Origin: Sphingomonas sp. CBMAI 2297
Lineage (GTDB): Bacteria > Pseudomonadota > Alphaproteobacteria > Sphingomonadales > Sphingomonadaceae
Assembly: GCF_029870595.1 (NCBI RefSeq)
Contig: NZ_JAPDIR010000017.1
Location: 39,767-103,766, forward strand
DNA length: 64,000 bases
Direction of reading: 5' to 3'
Of the stretch, positions 7,848-17,052 are shown one piece after another; positions within the stretch are counted from its first letter, which is position 1; every line of letters starts with the position of its first letter. The notes under the pieces are model-generated. The model was not told the DNA's origin and ran no database searches. It worked only from the letters and a program-made list of their open reading frames with translations. A program made the position numbers and the translations under genes.

Positions 7848-9182
7848 ATGGCGGATCGGGAAACACTTTCGGGCACGCGCCTCGTCGTGCTGTCGCTGCC
7901 GTCGCTGGCCTTTGCCGGCTATGACCTGGCCCGGCGGGTCTTTCTCGCCCCCTATCTCTCCGGCGAGCTCGCGCTCCAGATGAGCGTCGTCGGCTGGCTG
8001 GTGCTGCTCGCCAATCTCGCGCCGATCCCGGCCGAGCTGCTCGCGGGATCGATGGGCGATCACGGATCGCGCCGGTTCGGGCGGCGGCGGCCCTGGATGA
8101 TCCTGGGCACCGCGCTGGTGCTGATCGGCACCGCCGCGCTGCTCGCGCAAGGTGTCGCGCCTTCGGTCGCCGGGGTCGCGGTGGCGCTGGCCCTGCTGGT
8201 CGTCGGCTGGGCATTGTGCAACGTCATCCATGGCGCCTGGGCGCTCGAGGCCGCGCATGACGACAAGGCCCGCGGACGGATATTCGGCACGCGAACCCTG
8301 TTCGGCATCGCCGGAGGCATCGGCTTCTCCGCGATCGGCGCGCTGCGGATCCCCGCCTGGCCCTCGCCCTTCCTGGTCATCATGATCCTCGTCGCCCTGG
8401 GCGCGCTGGTGCTGCACGCCGCGCTCGTCGCGCTGCTGCCGGATCGCGCGGCCGCGCCGGACAGATGGCGGCTCGCCAGCCTGCTGGGCCCGTTGCGGCT
8501 GTTGTTCGCCAATCGCGGCAACCGCCGGCTGGCGGCGCTGTTCGCGCTCAACGGCGCGCATGCGGCGATCACCACGACGGGCTATTTCTACGTGGTCGAC
8601 AATGGCCTGGGGCTGCGCGGCTGGGCCCCCATCGGGATCCTCATCCAGGCCATCTGCGCCGCTATCGGCATTCTGGCGGCGATCCGGATCACCGCCAGGC
8701 TGAGTGCGCGCGCGCTGCTGCGGCTGACGCTCTGGGCGAATCTGGCGCTGGCGCTGGCCTTGCCGATGCTGCCGGCCGGTGCGCCGGCCGCGCTGATGCT
8801 GTGGACGATCCCCTTCGGGCTGGCGTCCGCGGTCGATTTCATGGCCCTGCGGATGCTGCTGGGCGCGCGGCTCGATTCCGTGGAGGCGCCATCGGGCAAG
8901 CGCGCAGCCGCGCATTATGCCGGCTTCCATCTGCCCTTTAATCTGTGCGGCGCCGTCGTTTCGGGCCTGTTGTTCACCGGCTATCGTATCCTGGGATTCG
9001 ATCCGCGCGCGATGCCGGCGCCTGAACAGGCGTTCGCGGCGGTGCTGCTGATGCCGAGCCTCGCCGCCGCGCTCATCACCATGGCCTCGCTATGGATCCT
9101 GGCCGATTCCGCCTCGGAGGCCCCCGCCGAGACGGGCCCGCCCCTGGCCATGGACCCTGAACCAGCAACTGAACAAATGTAA
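7848..9182 (+). CDS. MFS transporter, GPH-like sugar/cation symporter type
   Basis: A 444-residue protein with about twelve hydrophobic helices. The loop after TM2 reads GDHGSRRFGRRRPWMILG, matching the D-x-x-x-x-R-x-GRRRPW signature seen in GPH-type symporters. The ATG at 7848 is chosen because GGGCGGAG lies about 9 bp upstream, although an in-frame GTG at 7839 exists. It is followed at 76 bp by a TonB-dependent receptor, suggesting an outer plus inner membrane uptake pair for one compound, with the tandem TetR protein as candidate regulator. The substrate is unknown. Confidence 0.75.
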   Translation: MADRETLSGTRLVVLSLPSLAFAGYDLARRVFLAPYLSGELALQMSVVGWLVLLANLAPIPAELLAGSMGDHGSRRFGRRRPWMILGTALVLIGTAALLAQGVAPSVAGVAVALALLVVGWALCNVIHGAWALEAAHDDKARGRIFGTRTLFGIAGGIGFSAIGALRIPAWPSPFLVIMILVALGALVLHAALVALLPDRAAAPDRWRLASLLGPLRLLFANRGNRRLAALFALNGAHAAITTTGYFYVVDNGLGLRGWAPIGILIQAICAAIGILAAIRITARLSARALLRLTLWANLALALALPMLPAGAPAALMLWTIPFGLASAVDFMALRMLLGARLDSVEAPSGKRAAAHYAGFHLPFNLCGAVVSGLLFTGYRILGFDPRAMPAPEQAFAAVLLMPSLAAALITMASLWILADSASEAPAETGPPLAMDPEPATEQM

Positions 9183-9257
9183 TTCTTCTGTCATGCGCAG
9201 ACCCTAGAGCGCCCCTCGTATCCCGCCGAATCGGTGGAATCTCCAGGGGGATTGCGA

Positions 9258-11663
9258 ATGAAGAACGACCTATTTCGGGCATTGATGGTCAGCACGGCGA
9301 CGATCGCGTGCGGCTTCGGCATGACTGAACAAGCGTATGCGCAGAGCGATCCCACTGTTGCCGCTGCGGCGACGGAGGCTTCGGGAGATGCGGGTCTCGC
9401 CGATATCGTCGTCACCGCGCAGCGCCGCCGGGAAAAGGCGCAATCGGTGCCGATCTCGATCACCTCGGTCAGCGGCCAGACGCTGGAGGATAGCGGCTTC
9501 ACCTCGCTCACCGACCTGCAATATGTCGTACCCGGCGTCCAATATGACCCGACCCAGGGCGCCGCCTTCCAGATCCGGGGTGTCGGCAGCACCTCGTTCG
9601 ACTTCTCCAATGCCAAGTCGGTCAACGTCGTCGTCGACGACGTCGTGATGGACGCCCAGCGCGACAACGGCCTGATCGGCCTCACCGACATCCAGCGCGT
9701 CGACGTGCTGATGGGTCCGCAGGGCACGCTGTTCGGCAAGAATTCCACCTCGGGCGTGATCGCGATCACCACCAACAAGCCGGTGATCGGTCAATTCTCC
9801 GGCACCGCCTATGCCGCCTATGGCGAGCGCAACGATCGCAATACCAACCTGACGCTCAACGTGCCGGTCAGCGATCAGGCCGCGCTGCGCCTGTCCGCCT
9901 TCGCGCTGGGCCAGGACGGCAAGGGCCGCTATGTCGTGCTCGACCGCAATCTGGGCCTGGTCAGCGAATGGGGCGTGCGCGGCAAGCTGCTGTTCCAGCC
10001 GGCGCCGGCGCTCGAACTGGTCCTCGCCGGCGAATATACCCATCATATCGACACCGCCATCCGCGTGCCCGTGGGCGGCCCGGCCGGCTCGACCTATGCG
10101 CCCGCCGCCGCGCTCACCGCTGCGCAGATCGCCCTGGGCGTGATCCCGGGGCCGGAGAATGCCGACAGCGCCGATGGCTCGCTAGGCCACAACACCACGA
10201 CCAACAAGGGCGGTTCGCTCCATGTGAATTACGCGATGGGCGAGCACACGCTGACGTCGATCACCGCCTATCGCGAGACGACGTTCGACAATGACACGCC
10301 GGCCGATCTGCTGCCCCGCAATGTCTATGCCTACATCCCGTTCAACTCGGGCCGGCTGAAGACGAACAAGTTCAGCGAGGAAATCCACTTCGCTTCGCCC
10401 ACGGGCGGGGCAATCGAATATCTGTTCGGCGCCTTCTACAACAAGCTGAACGCGAAGCAGACCCAGCTGCAATGGGGCACGCTCGGCGCGCCGCTGCTCT
10501 CGCCGGCCGGCGTTCCCTCGCCCACGCTCTATGCGCTGACCGGCGCCTTCGATCCCATCACCCGCGCGATGCTCGGCAACGCCGTGCTCTTCGACGCCGC
10601 CAACGAGACGGCGGCCGCGTTCGGCCAGGTCAAGATCACCCCAACCCGCCAGTTCAGCGTAACCCTGGGCGGCCGCTACAATTACGACTGGAACCGCCAG
10701 ACGATCGGCTACATCAATATCGATCCGGTGCCGATCACCGGCTATTCGCCCATCTTCGTCGCCACCAGTTCCGGGCCGACCGAGGCATTCCGCTCGGGAT
10801 CGAAGAAAGGCGGCCGCTTCACCTATCGCATCGCGCCGCAGTTCACGATCAGTCGCGACGTGATGCTCTACGCAAGCTATGCCACGGGCTACAAGCCGGG
10901 CGGCGTCGCGTTCGTCGGCAATCGCTACGATCCCTACAATCCGGAATCGGTGAAGAGCTGGGAAATCGGCCTGAAGAGCGAGCTGTTCGATCGCCGCGTG
11001 CGCTTCAACATCAATGCCTTCTCGTCGAAGTTCACCAATTTCCAGGCGACGATCCTGACGCCGGTGAGCACCGGCGTCGGCGGATTCATCCTGGCCTCGG
11101 CGATCGGCAACGCGCCGGGCCTGCGCTCGCGCGGCATCGAGGCATCGCTGGCGATCAAGCCCGCGCGCCAGCTCACCCTGGGCGGCTCGGTGACCTACAC
11201 CGACGCCATGTTCACCGACTATGTCGCCAGCCCGACCGCCAACTATACCGGCACGCGCCTCACCAACGCGCCGGAATGGCAGGCAAGCGTCACCATGGAC
11301 TATGCCGACGAGATCGGCGCCGGGCTGAGCTTCAAGGCACATCTCGACTATGGCTATCGCAGCGACACCCAGACGGTGACGGGCGCGATGCTCGGCGATA
11401 TCCTCGCGCCGGCGGTCAGCAACCCGGACGGCACCAAGACCCCCAATTCCACCTATTCGCGGATCCCCGGCTATGGCCTGCTCAACGGGCGGATCAGCCT
11501 GGCCAAGGTGGATGGCGCGGTCGAGTTCGGCGTCTATGCGCGCAATCTGCTGAACACCTATTATTCGACCGGGTGGCAGATCTACGGCGCGCTCGGCCTG
11601 CTCCATTATACCTCGCCGAACGCCTATCGGACGCTCGGCGCCTTCGCCAAGATCAACTTCTGA
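9258..11663 (+). CDS. TonB-dependent outer-membrane receptor
   Basis: An 801-residue receptor. The signal peptide ends in EQAYAQS. It is followed by the sphingomonad TonB-box-like ADIVVTAQRRR near residue 45, a plug domain (IRGVGSTSFD, then RVDVLMGPQGTLFGKNSTSG) and a long beta-barrel ending in an aromatic residue (AKINF). The ATG at 9258 follows a strong AGGGGGA ribosome site; the in-frame GTG at 9234 would place residues ahead of the signal peptide. It sits between an MFS carrier and a secreted PLC-like enzyme. Confidence 0.9.
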   Translation: MKNDLFRALMVSTATIACGFGMTEQAYAQSDPTVAAAATEASGDAGLADIVVTAQRRREKAQSVPISITSVSGQTLEDSGFTSLTDLQYVVPGVQYDPTQGAAFQIRGVGSTSFDFSNAKSVNVVVDDVVMDAQRDNGLIGLTDIQRVDVLMGPQGTLFGKNSTSGVIAITTNKPVIGQFSGTAYAAYGERNDRNTNLTLNVPVSDQAALRLSAFALGQDGKGRYVVLDRNLGLVSEWGVRGKLLFQPAPALELVLAGEYTHHIDTAIRVPVGGPAGSTYAPAAALTAAQIALGVIPGPENADSADGSLGHNTTTNKGGSLHVNYAMGEHTLTSITAYRETTFDNDTPADLLPRNVYAYIPFNSGRLKTNKFSEEIHFASPTGGAIEYLFGAFYNKLNAKQTQLQWGTLGAPLLSPAGVPSPTLYALTGAFDPITRAMLGNAVLFDAANETAAAFGQVKITPTRQFSVTLGGRYNYDWNRQTIGYINIDPVPITGYSPIFVATSSGPTEAFRSGSKKGGRFTYRIAPQFTISRDVMLYASYATGYKPGGVAFVGNRYDPYNPESVKSWEIGLKSELFDRRVRFNINAFSSKFTNFQATILTPVSTGVGGFILASAIGNAPGLRSRGIEASLAIKPARQLTLGGSVTYTDAMFTDYVASPTANYTGTRLTNAPEWQASVTMDYADEIGAGLSFKAHLDYGYRSDTQTVTGAMLGDILAPAVSNPDGTKTPNSTYSRIPGYGLLNGRISLAKVDGAVEFGVYARNLLNTYYSTGWQIYGALGLLHYTSPNAYRTLGAFAKINF

Positions 11664-11673
11664 CGCGCCATCG

Positions 11674-11701
11674 CCCCTCCCGGCCGATCGGCCGGGAGGG
11701 G
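11674..11701. terminator. perfect stem-loop after TonB receptor gene
   Basis: A perfect 12-bp inverted repeat CCCCTCCCGGCC / GGCCGGGAGGGG around GATC. It lies 10 bp after the receptor stop codon and before the next gene. No T-run follows, so it may act as an mRNA-stabilising hairpin or attenuator rather than a full terminator. Confidence 0.5.
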
Positions 11702-11733
11702 ATGCGCAGCCCGACGCACCAAGGACCCTCGAC

Positions 11734-12957
11734 ATGAAGAAGCTCGCAACCAGCCTCGGCCTGATCGCCGCCATCGCCACCTGCGGCATCACCGCGATCG
11801 GCATTGCCCAGGAGACGCCCCGTACCGACGAAGTGCGGCTCAACGAGATCCAGGTGATCGGCACCCACAACAGCTATGCGCAGGGCGTGGACCCGCAGCT
11901 GCTGGCGATGGTGGACGCCGCGCTCGGCCCGAAGCTGGCCGCCTTCGCCAAGGCCATGCCGGAGAAGATGAAGGCGGACTGGCAGGAATATCATCCCAAT
12001 TTCACCAGCATGAGCGAGGGGCTGAACTATCGCTACACCACGCTGACGGACCAGCTCGATGCCGGGATGCGCAGCCTCGAGATCGACATCAACAACGACC
12101 CCCAGGGCGGGCGCTATGCCCGCCCCGCCGGCCTCGCTGCGCTGCGCGCCAAGGGCGTGAAGGACAGCCAGATGCTGCCCTATGACGCCACCGACATGGA
12201 AAAGCCGGGCCTGAAGGTGTTCCATGTCGCCGATCTCGACGTGCGCTCCAGCTGCAACCTGTTCACCCGCTGCCTGAAGCAGTTGCGCGCCTGGTCGGAT
12301 GCCCATCCGGACCACGCCCCGATCTTCATCCTGGTCGAGGCGAAGAGCGATGCGCTGCCGGTGTTTCCGAACTCGACACCGCCGCTCGCCTTTGATCGCG
12401 CCGCATTCGACGAGATGGACCAGTCGATCTTCCGCGAGATCGGTCGCGACAGGCTGGTGATCCCCGACGACGTCCGCGGCCGCCATCCCACCCTCGAAGC
12501 GGGCGTGCTGGCCCATAACTGGCCGACGCTCGCCAAGTCGCGGGGCAAGTTCGTCTTCCTGCTGCTGACCGCGATGGATCCCCAGGCGCTGGCCGCCTAT
12601 CATGCGGGCCGCGAGAATCTGGAAGGGCGCGCGGCGTTCCTGCGCGCCACGCCGGGGCAGAGCTATGCCGCGTTCCTCCTGCTCGACAATGCCAATGTCC
12701 GCGCCCGGGAGATTCCGGAGCGGGTGAAGCAGGGCTATCTCGTCCGCGCCCGCGCCGATATCGAGACATATGAGGCAAAGGCGAACGACCTCAGCCGCGC
12801 CAACCAGGCCTTTGCCAGCGGCGCGCAGATCGTCTCGACCGACTTCTACAAGCCGGGCAACGCCTATGGGACCGACTATGTCGTGCGGCTGCCGGGCGGC
12901 GGCGAGGCGCGCTGCAATCCGGTCAACGCCCCCAGGGCCTGCCGGCTGAAGCGCTGA
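11734..12957 (+). CDS. secreted Ca-dependent phosphoinositide-specific phospholipase C-like protein
   Basis: A 407-residue protein with an N-terminal signal peptide (MKKLATSLGLIAAIATCG...IAQE). It contains IGTHNSYAQ, carrying the catalytic His of the PI-PLC X-type TIM barrel, SLEIDI, and a second His in KVFHVADLD. This corresponds to the Ca-dependent PI-PLC-C1-like family found in many sphingomonads and fungi. It would act in the periplasm or outside the cell on phosphodiester-linked polyol lipids, but the true substrate is unknown. It follows the TonB receptor by 70 bp on the same strand and may supply that receptor's ligand. Confidence 0.75.
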   Translation: MKKLATSLGLIAAIATCGITAIGIAQETPRTDEVRLNEIQVIGTHNSYAQGVDPQLLAMVDAALGPKLAAFAKAMPEKMKADWQEYHPNFTSMSEGLNYRYTTLTDQLDAGMRSLEIDINNDPQGGRYARPAGLAALRAKGVKDSQMLPYDATDMEKPGLKVFHVADLDVRSSCNLFTRCLKQLRAWSDAHPDHAPIFILVEAKSDALPVFPNSTPPLAFDRAAFDEMDQSIFREIGRDRLVIPDDVRGRHPTLEAGVLAHNWPTLAKSRGKFVFLLLTAMDPQALAAYHAGRENLEGRAAFLRATPGQSYAAFLLLDNANVRAREIPERVKQGYLVRARADIETYEAKANDLSRANQAFASGAQIVSTDFYKPGNAYGTDYVVRLPGGGEARCNPVNAPRACRLKR

Positions 12958-13036
12958 CGATTATCTTCCGCGGAAAGAAGAAGGGGGACGAAGCGCCGCC
13001 GCGATGCGCGCCCGGCCCTGCATGCCGCCCGGCGCG

Positions 13037-13615
13037 CTAGCCCTTGCGCCGGGCATAGGCACGGCGCGCCTTGGAACGATTGCCGCAATCGCCCATGGAG
13101 CACCATCGCCGCGGCTTGCCGCGGCTCTCGTCGAGGAAGAGCCACCCGCAATCGCTGCCCGCGCACAGGCGCAGCCTGGCAACGCGGTCGCTGGCCAGCA
13201 GCGCCACGGCATCGCGCGCGACGATGCCGAGCAATTGCGGCATGGCGCCCTGATGCTGGAATCGCCATGACAGGGATCCGCCGGACCAGATCGCATCCGG
13301 CGGAGGGCCCGAGGCCCACGCCATCACCGCATTCAGGTCGCCTTTCTCGGGCGCATCGCCGCGCGCCACCGCGACACCGATCCGGAAAATGGCCTCCCGA
13401 AGCTCGAGCGCCGGCCCGACCTCGGCCATTGCCGCCAGGAGATCGTCCATCTGGTCGGCATGGACCAGCTTCTGCTCCGCCGCCCAGTGCACCATGTCGC
13501 GCCAGCTTCCGAGCCGCTCGACCGGCCGGGCCGCCAGATGCCAGCCCGCCGTATTGGCGAACTCCAGCGACAGGCTGCCGCCGATCCCAGCCGAAACACG
13601 CGTTTGCTCTACCAT
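13037..13615 (-). CDS. CGNR zinc-finger / ABATE-domain regulator
   Basis: A 192-residue protein. The N-terminal ABATE-like region begins SLSLEFANTAGW, and the C-terminal zinc finger has the ligand pattern C-x4-C...C-x4-C (LCAGSDCGW, then WCSMGDCGNR with the CGNR signature). It ends in a basic tail ARRKG. Proteins of this family are presumed transcriptional regulators. It is divergent from the following membrane protein gene with about 110 bp between them, so that gene may be its target. The inducer is unknown. Confidence 0.8.
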   Translation of the reverse strand: MVEQTRVSAGIGGSLSLEFANTAGWHLAARPVERLGSWRDMVHWAAEQKLVHADQMDDLLAAMAEVGPALELREAIFRIGVAVARGDAPEKGDLNAVMAWASGPPPDAIWSGGSLSWRFQHQGAMPQLLGIVARDAVALLASDRVARLRLCAGSDCGWLFLDESRGKPRRWCSMGDCGNRSKARRAYARRKG

Positions 13616-13723
13616 TCTCCGTCTTTTCGCTTGCTGGCGGTATTTTCACAATATAACCATATAGACGGTTAGAAAAGCCAGTCCCGATCGCAGGGGCACG
13701 GTGGCGCAGCTGGGGAGGTTGGC

Positions 13724-14998
13724 TTGTCGAGGCGGCTCGCGCTTTCATTCTGCATTCTGGTGGCGATCGTGCTGGGGCTTGTCGTCGCGGCGCTCGCAAT
13801 CGGCGGCCGCCCCGATCCGGCCGGCCCGGCGATCACCCTGGACGGAGCCTGGCGCTTCCATCCCGGCGATAATCCGAGTTGGGCCGATCCGCGGACCGAC
13901 GATCGCGACTGGGATCGACTCGATCTCGTATCGCTGCCGAGCAATCGCGACGATGATGTCGGCCTGCCGGGGTGGCTTGCCGGCTGGCGCGCGCACGGCC
14001 ATCCCGATCTCGAAGGCTATGGCTGGTATCGCCGGCGGATCGCCCTGCCGGCGCAGGGCGATCTGGCGCTGCTTGGGCCGACCATGGTCGATGACGGCTA
14101 TGAGATGTTCTGGAACGGCCGGCCGATCGGCGGCATCGGCAAGCTCGGCCCCAATCCGAGAGTCATCGGCGCCCGCCCCTTTCTGGTCGCACTTCCGCGG
14201 CTCGCCGATCAGCGGGCCGGCGTGCTGGCGATCCGGACGTTCATGCAGCCCGGCCTCGACCGCAACGGCATCAGCGGCGGGCTGAGGAGCGTTCCCACAC
14301 TCACCACGGCGGCCTTTGGCGAGACATTGCACCGGGCGCAGTGGATGCGGACCATCGCCGGCTACATCGTCGAGGTCGCGATACCGGCAATGATGGTCCT
14401 GCTTGCCGGCATCGCGCTGGCAATTGCGCCGTCGATCGCCCGGCCGGGCTTCGCGCGATGGCTGGCGATCGCCCTTGTCGCGACGGCCTGCCTTCGATTG
14501 GGCAATGCGATCGCGGCCTGGACCGACCTGCTCGACGCGCCCACGCTCGACCGTCAGAATGCGGTCATCCTCTCACCACTCGCCATGCTTGCCTGGACCG
14601 CCGCCTGGAACGCGCATGCCGGGGGGCGCGGCCGGTCGATCGTCCTGGGTTGCGCCGTTGCCGCATGGGCCGCGCGCGTGGCCGGGGCGATCGCCCATTT
14701 GCCCGACCTGATCGCCATTGCGCGCCTGGCCTTTGCCATATTGTTCGCCGTCATCGCGGTGCGCATGGCCTTGCGTGGCGCACGCCGGCTGCCCGCCCTG
14801 GCGGCGATGGCGCTGATCGCGATCGCCCTGTTCGTCAGCGAGCTATCCCGGCTTGGCGCTCCAACCATCTGGTTTCCGTTCAATATTGGCGTCACCCTGA
14901 GCCAATATGCGTATGCGCTGTCGCTTCTTCTGCTCCCCTTTGCCTTACCCAGGGTCGACGCCCCGGGAGGATGCGCAGCGAGGAAAGGCCAAATATGA
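13724..14998 (+). CDS. membrane protein with N-terminal beta-sandwich-like domain and multi-TM C-terminus
   Basis: A 424-residue protein with an N-terminal signal anchor (LSFCILVAIVLGLVVAAL). An extracytoplasmic domain follows (about residues 35-200) with ITLDGAWRFHPGDNP and GYGWYRRRIALP, which resembles galactose-binding/beta-galactosidase N-terminal folds. About seven hydrophobic helices fill residues 215-410. The overall layout resembles 7TMR-DISM proteins, but no kinase or cyclase output domain is present. The start is TTG at 13724, supported by GGGGAGG 6-12 bp upstream. Function unknown. Confidence 0.6.
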   Translation: MSRRLALSFCILVAIVLGLVVAALAIGGRPDPAGPAITLDGAWRFHPGDNPSWADPRTDDRDWDRLDLVSLPSNRDDDVGLPGWLAGWRAHGHPDLEGYGWYRRRIALPAQGDLALLGPTMVDDGYEMFWNGRPIGGIGKLGPNPRVIGARPFLVALPRLADQRAGVLAIRTFMQPGLDRNGISGGLRSVPTLTTAAFGETLHRAQWMRTIAGYIVEVAIPAMMVLLAGIALAIAPSIARPGFARWLAIALVATACLRLGNAIAAWTDLLDAPTLDRQNAVILSPLAMLAWTAAWNAHAGGRGRSIVLGCAVAAWAARVAGAIAHLPDLIAIARLAFAILFAVIAVRMALRGARRLPALAAMALIAIALFVSELSRLGAPTIWFPFNIGVTLSQYAYALSLLLLPFALPRVDAPGGCAARKGQI

Positions 14999-15209
14999 CC
15001 AGCGCAACCTCAATGGAATACGCGATTTTCTCAGATAGATCCCGGACCCTATCGGTATTCAATATTTGAATATACAGAACTTACACAAATATACTTCCGA
15101 ACAAACTCCGAACTGGCGCATGTTTCATTGTTTACATGATGCACATGGGCGTAGATTGCGAAGGCAACTCTATAGTTGCCGACATATATAGAGATAATCG
15201 GAGGATATC

Positions 15210-15623
15210 ATGAAAGGTTTACTCATAAAATCCATAGCCTTGGCGAGCACTTCCATGATGGCGGCATCTCTGTCGCCTGCGCACGCGCAATGCATCGCAC
15301 CCGCGACCATCAATGGCATCTGGAAGGCGAATGATGGCGGCACCTATCGCCTCCGCGCCGTCGGCACCACCATCTGGTGGGTCGGAATGAGCGCCGATAA
15401 CGGAAAATCCTGGACCCACGCGTTCAAGGGGACGCGGAGCGGCAACCTCATCAATGGAAGCTGGGCCGATGTTCGCGGGAATATCGGGGGCGCCGGAACA
15501 CTCAAGCTGCAGATTTCCGGAACGACTTTCATGAAGAAGCTCAGCGGCACCGGCAGCGGCTTCGGCGGAAGCAGCTGGAGTCGGCCGTGCAACGACGTCC
15601 AAGGCAATCCGGTGCAGGAATAG
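15210..15623 (+). CDS. small secreted protein of unknown function
   Basis: A 137-residue protein with a signal peptide cleaved near SPAHAQC and a beta-rich mature domain containing INGIWKANDGGTYRLR, WWVGMSADNGK and INGSWADV. The pattern resembles small secreted lipocalin- or avidin-like proteins but no family is recognised with confidence. The ATG at 15210 has an ideal CGGAGGA ribosome site. The ~210 bp in front are clearly AT-rich compared with the surroundings, indicating its own promoter and perhaps a transferred origin. It borders the double-glycine effector cluster. Confidence 0.6.
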   Translation: MKGLLIKSIALASTSMMAASLSPAHAQCIAPATINGIWKANDGGTYRLRAVGTTIWWVGMSADNGKSWTHAFKGTRSGNLINGSWADVRGNIGGAGTLKLQISGTTFMKKLSGTGSGFGGSSWSRPCNDVQGNPVQE

Positions 15624-15710
15624 GCGATTTCCCGATCGCCGATCAGCCCGTCCCCAATGGGGTGCGGCGGCAAATGCCCCTCACCCCTCGCCTGCCCGAC
15701 CGCAGCGGCA

Positions 15711-15757
15711 ATTGAACGACGCCCGCCACATTGATGTGACGGACGTCGCCCAGCTCG
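15711..15757 (-). repeat. hairpin repeat A (downstream of cassette 2)
   Basis: The sequence ATTGAACGACGCCCGCCACA leads into a long imperfect inverted repeat (CGACGCCCGCCACAT / ATGTGACGGACGTCG). It lies 23 bp after the end of the 125-residue gene on the minus strand, a terminator position. A close copy (repeat B, 17181-17220) follows the previous cassette, so the two hairpins mark cassette ends. Confidence 0.55.
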
Positions 15758-15779
15758 CCGGGCAGGTTCCCATGCAAGA

Positions 15780-16157
15780 TTACAACGGCCCCGTTCCGAA
15801 GAAGCGATGGACAACCTTTCCACGCTCTTCGCTGGACGGATCATCTGACACGCCGCTTACGGCGATGATGATTTCCCCACGCTCTTCGCATCCGGAGACA
15901 GCAAGACCCACGCTATGGGCCGTTGACAGGAAGCGCTTCAAATTCCCTTGCCGGGATGTGAGATCCACTTCCTTACCGTTCACCCGAGAGTATAATAGCT
16001 TCGAGACAAAACCGTCATTCTCTATGGAAATATTATAATTATTTTGCGAGCAACTTGCCCTTAGTATCAATTCGAATTTTGGACTTCTTGGGCCGGGTAT
16101 CACTATGTCCTGGGTTTGCGCGATTGGATTTGCGAGCATAAGCAGCATTTCGATCAT
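15780..16157 (-). CDS. small protein next to GG effector 1; candidate immunity protein
   Basis: A 125-residue protein starting 13 bp after the stop of the JAB/DUF4329-like effector gene, so the two are almost certainly co-transcribed. The N-terminus MIEMLLMLANPIAQTQ is hydrophobic and could be a short signal peptide or anchor. The remainder is beta-rich with two cysteines (SCSQNN, GCEERG). No family is recognised. Its size, spacing and position behind a putative exported effector are those of an immunity protein, which is inference only. Codon use is less GC-biased than in the flanking metabolic genes. Confidence 0.6.
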   Translation of the reverse strand: MIEMLLMLANPIAQTQDIVIPGPRSPKFELILRASCSQNNYNISIENDGFVSKLLYSRVNGKEVDLTSRQGNLKRFLSTAHSVGLAVSGCEERGEIIIAVSGVSDDPSSEERGKVVHRFFGTGPL

Positions 16158-16170
16158 GAGCCGGCTCCCT

Positions 16171-17025
16171 TTATCTGCACGGCCTGTCCGCCGCCAAATT
16201 CGACCTCACGCCAGGATTCGGATCGTTTCTTGGATTCAGATGCCCATCCTTCAGGTTGAATTCCCTTAGAACGCCGTCCGGACCAAGAATATAGTGCGTG
16301 AACTGGTCTGCTGACGAAACAAACCGCGCATCCCTCCCCACAAGCTTATCGAAGTTGCCGTAATCCCCTGACCCACTGTTATGGGATGGGTATCTATTCT
16401 TCATGTCTTCGGAATTATCATAATCCACATCGGGGTGGTTATGGATAGCGGCCACGATTACAGCCCCTCCCTCCGATGTATATTTATAGGCAAGCTGCGG
16501 AGAGAACCCGGTTTGACCCGCAGCGATTGCACGGGCCTTGGCCTCCGCAACCGTCTCACCCCGCGCCAAGGCCGTCACACCATAGCTGCCATCCTGGTAG
16601 CGGACGATCAGCGCACCATATTCCCGCGCATTCCAATCGGGTTGCTGCTTGATCAAACCCTCCACGCCCCTCGCAATCTCATCCTCCTTCGCGTCTTGCT
16701 CGCAGGGCGAGTCCTGAGGGACGGGCGGCACGACCCCGGCGCCACCACCTGGCGAGCCCCCATTCGAGGCGGACGGGATCCATCTCCAGCCACCCTGGCC
16801 GCCGGGGGCATAGGCACCGTCCTCGCCCGTGAAATAGCTCGCGGGAGCGACCCAATACCAGAAGCCGCCACCGAAGCCGCCGCCGCCACCACCACCACCA
16901 CCGCCGCCAGTGCTACCGAAGCCGCCTCCTTCATAGATGGCTCCGGCCCTGTTGATCTGCGCGTCGTCGGTCGACCCGAAACCACCCGCGACAAGGTCCA
17001 ACTCATAAGAACTGAGAACGCGCAT
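16171..17025 (-). CDS. GG-leader exported effector 1 with DUF4329/JAB-like C-terminal domain
   Basis: A 284-residue protein starting at 17025 with GGGAG 7 bp upstream; a longer in-frame ORF reads back through the Fic scar and is rejected. Residues 1-15 (MRVLSSYELDLVAGG) are a double-glycine leader of the type cut by C39-peptidase ABC exporters, and such an exporter lies 3 kb away. A Gly-rich linker with a run of about 11 Gly follows. The C-terminal ~150 residues resemble DUF4329/JAB-like toxin tips: EYGALIVRYQDGSYG, then IHNHPDVDYDNSED with an HxHP metal motif, and THYILGPDGVLREFN. The Asp spacing after HxHP differs from canonical JAMM enzymes, so activity is uncertain. Confidence 0.7.
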   Translation of the reverse strand: MRVLSSYELDLVAGGFGSTDDAQINRAGAIYEGGGFGSTGGGGGGGGGGGFGGGFWYWVAPASYFTGEDGAYAPGGQGGWRWIPSASNGGSPGGGAGVVPPVPQDSPCEQDAKEDEIARGVEGLIKQQPDWNAREYGALIVRYQDGSYGVTALARGETVAEAKARAIAAGQTGFSPQLAYKYTSEGGAVIVAAIHNHPDVDYDNSEDMKNRYPSHNSGSGDYGNFDKLVGRDARFVSSADQFTHYILGPDGVLREFNLKDGHLNPRNDPNPGVRSNLAADRPCR

Positions 17026-17052
17026 TCTGGAACTCCCAATCGGTTTGAGACG

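Noticed and set aside
6408..8930. 840-residue minus-strand ORF opposite the TetR and MFS genes
   Set aside because: It is a GC-rich shadow frame with Arg/Gln/Asp-rich, domain-free sequence; the plus-strand frames contain clear TetR and MFS signatures.
10182..11870. 562-residue minus-strand ORF across the TonB receptor gene
   Set aside because: Antisense shadow of a well-supported receptor; no motif and no ribosome site.
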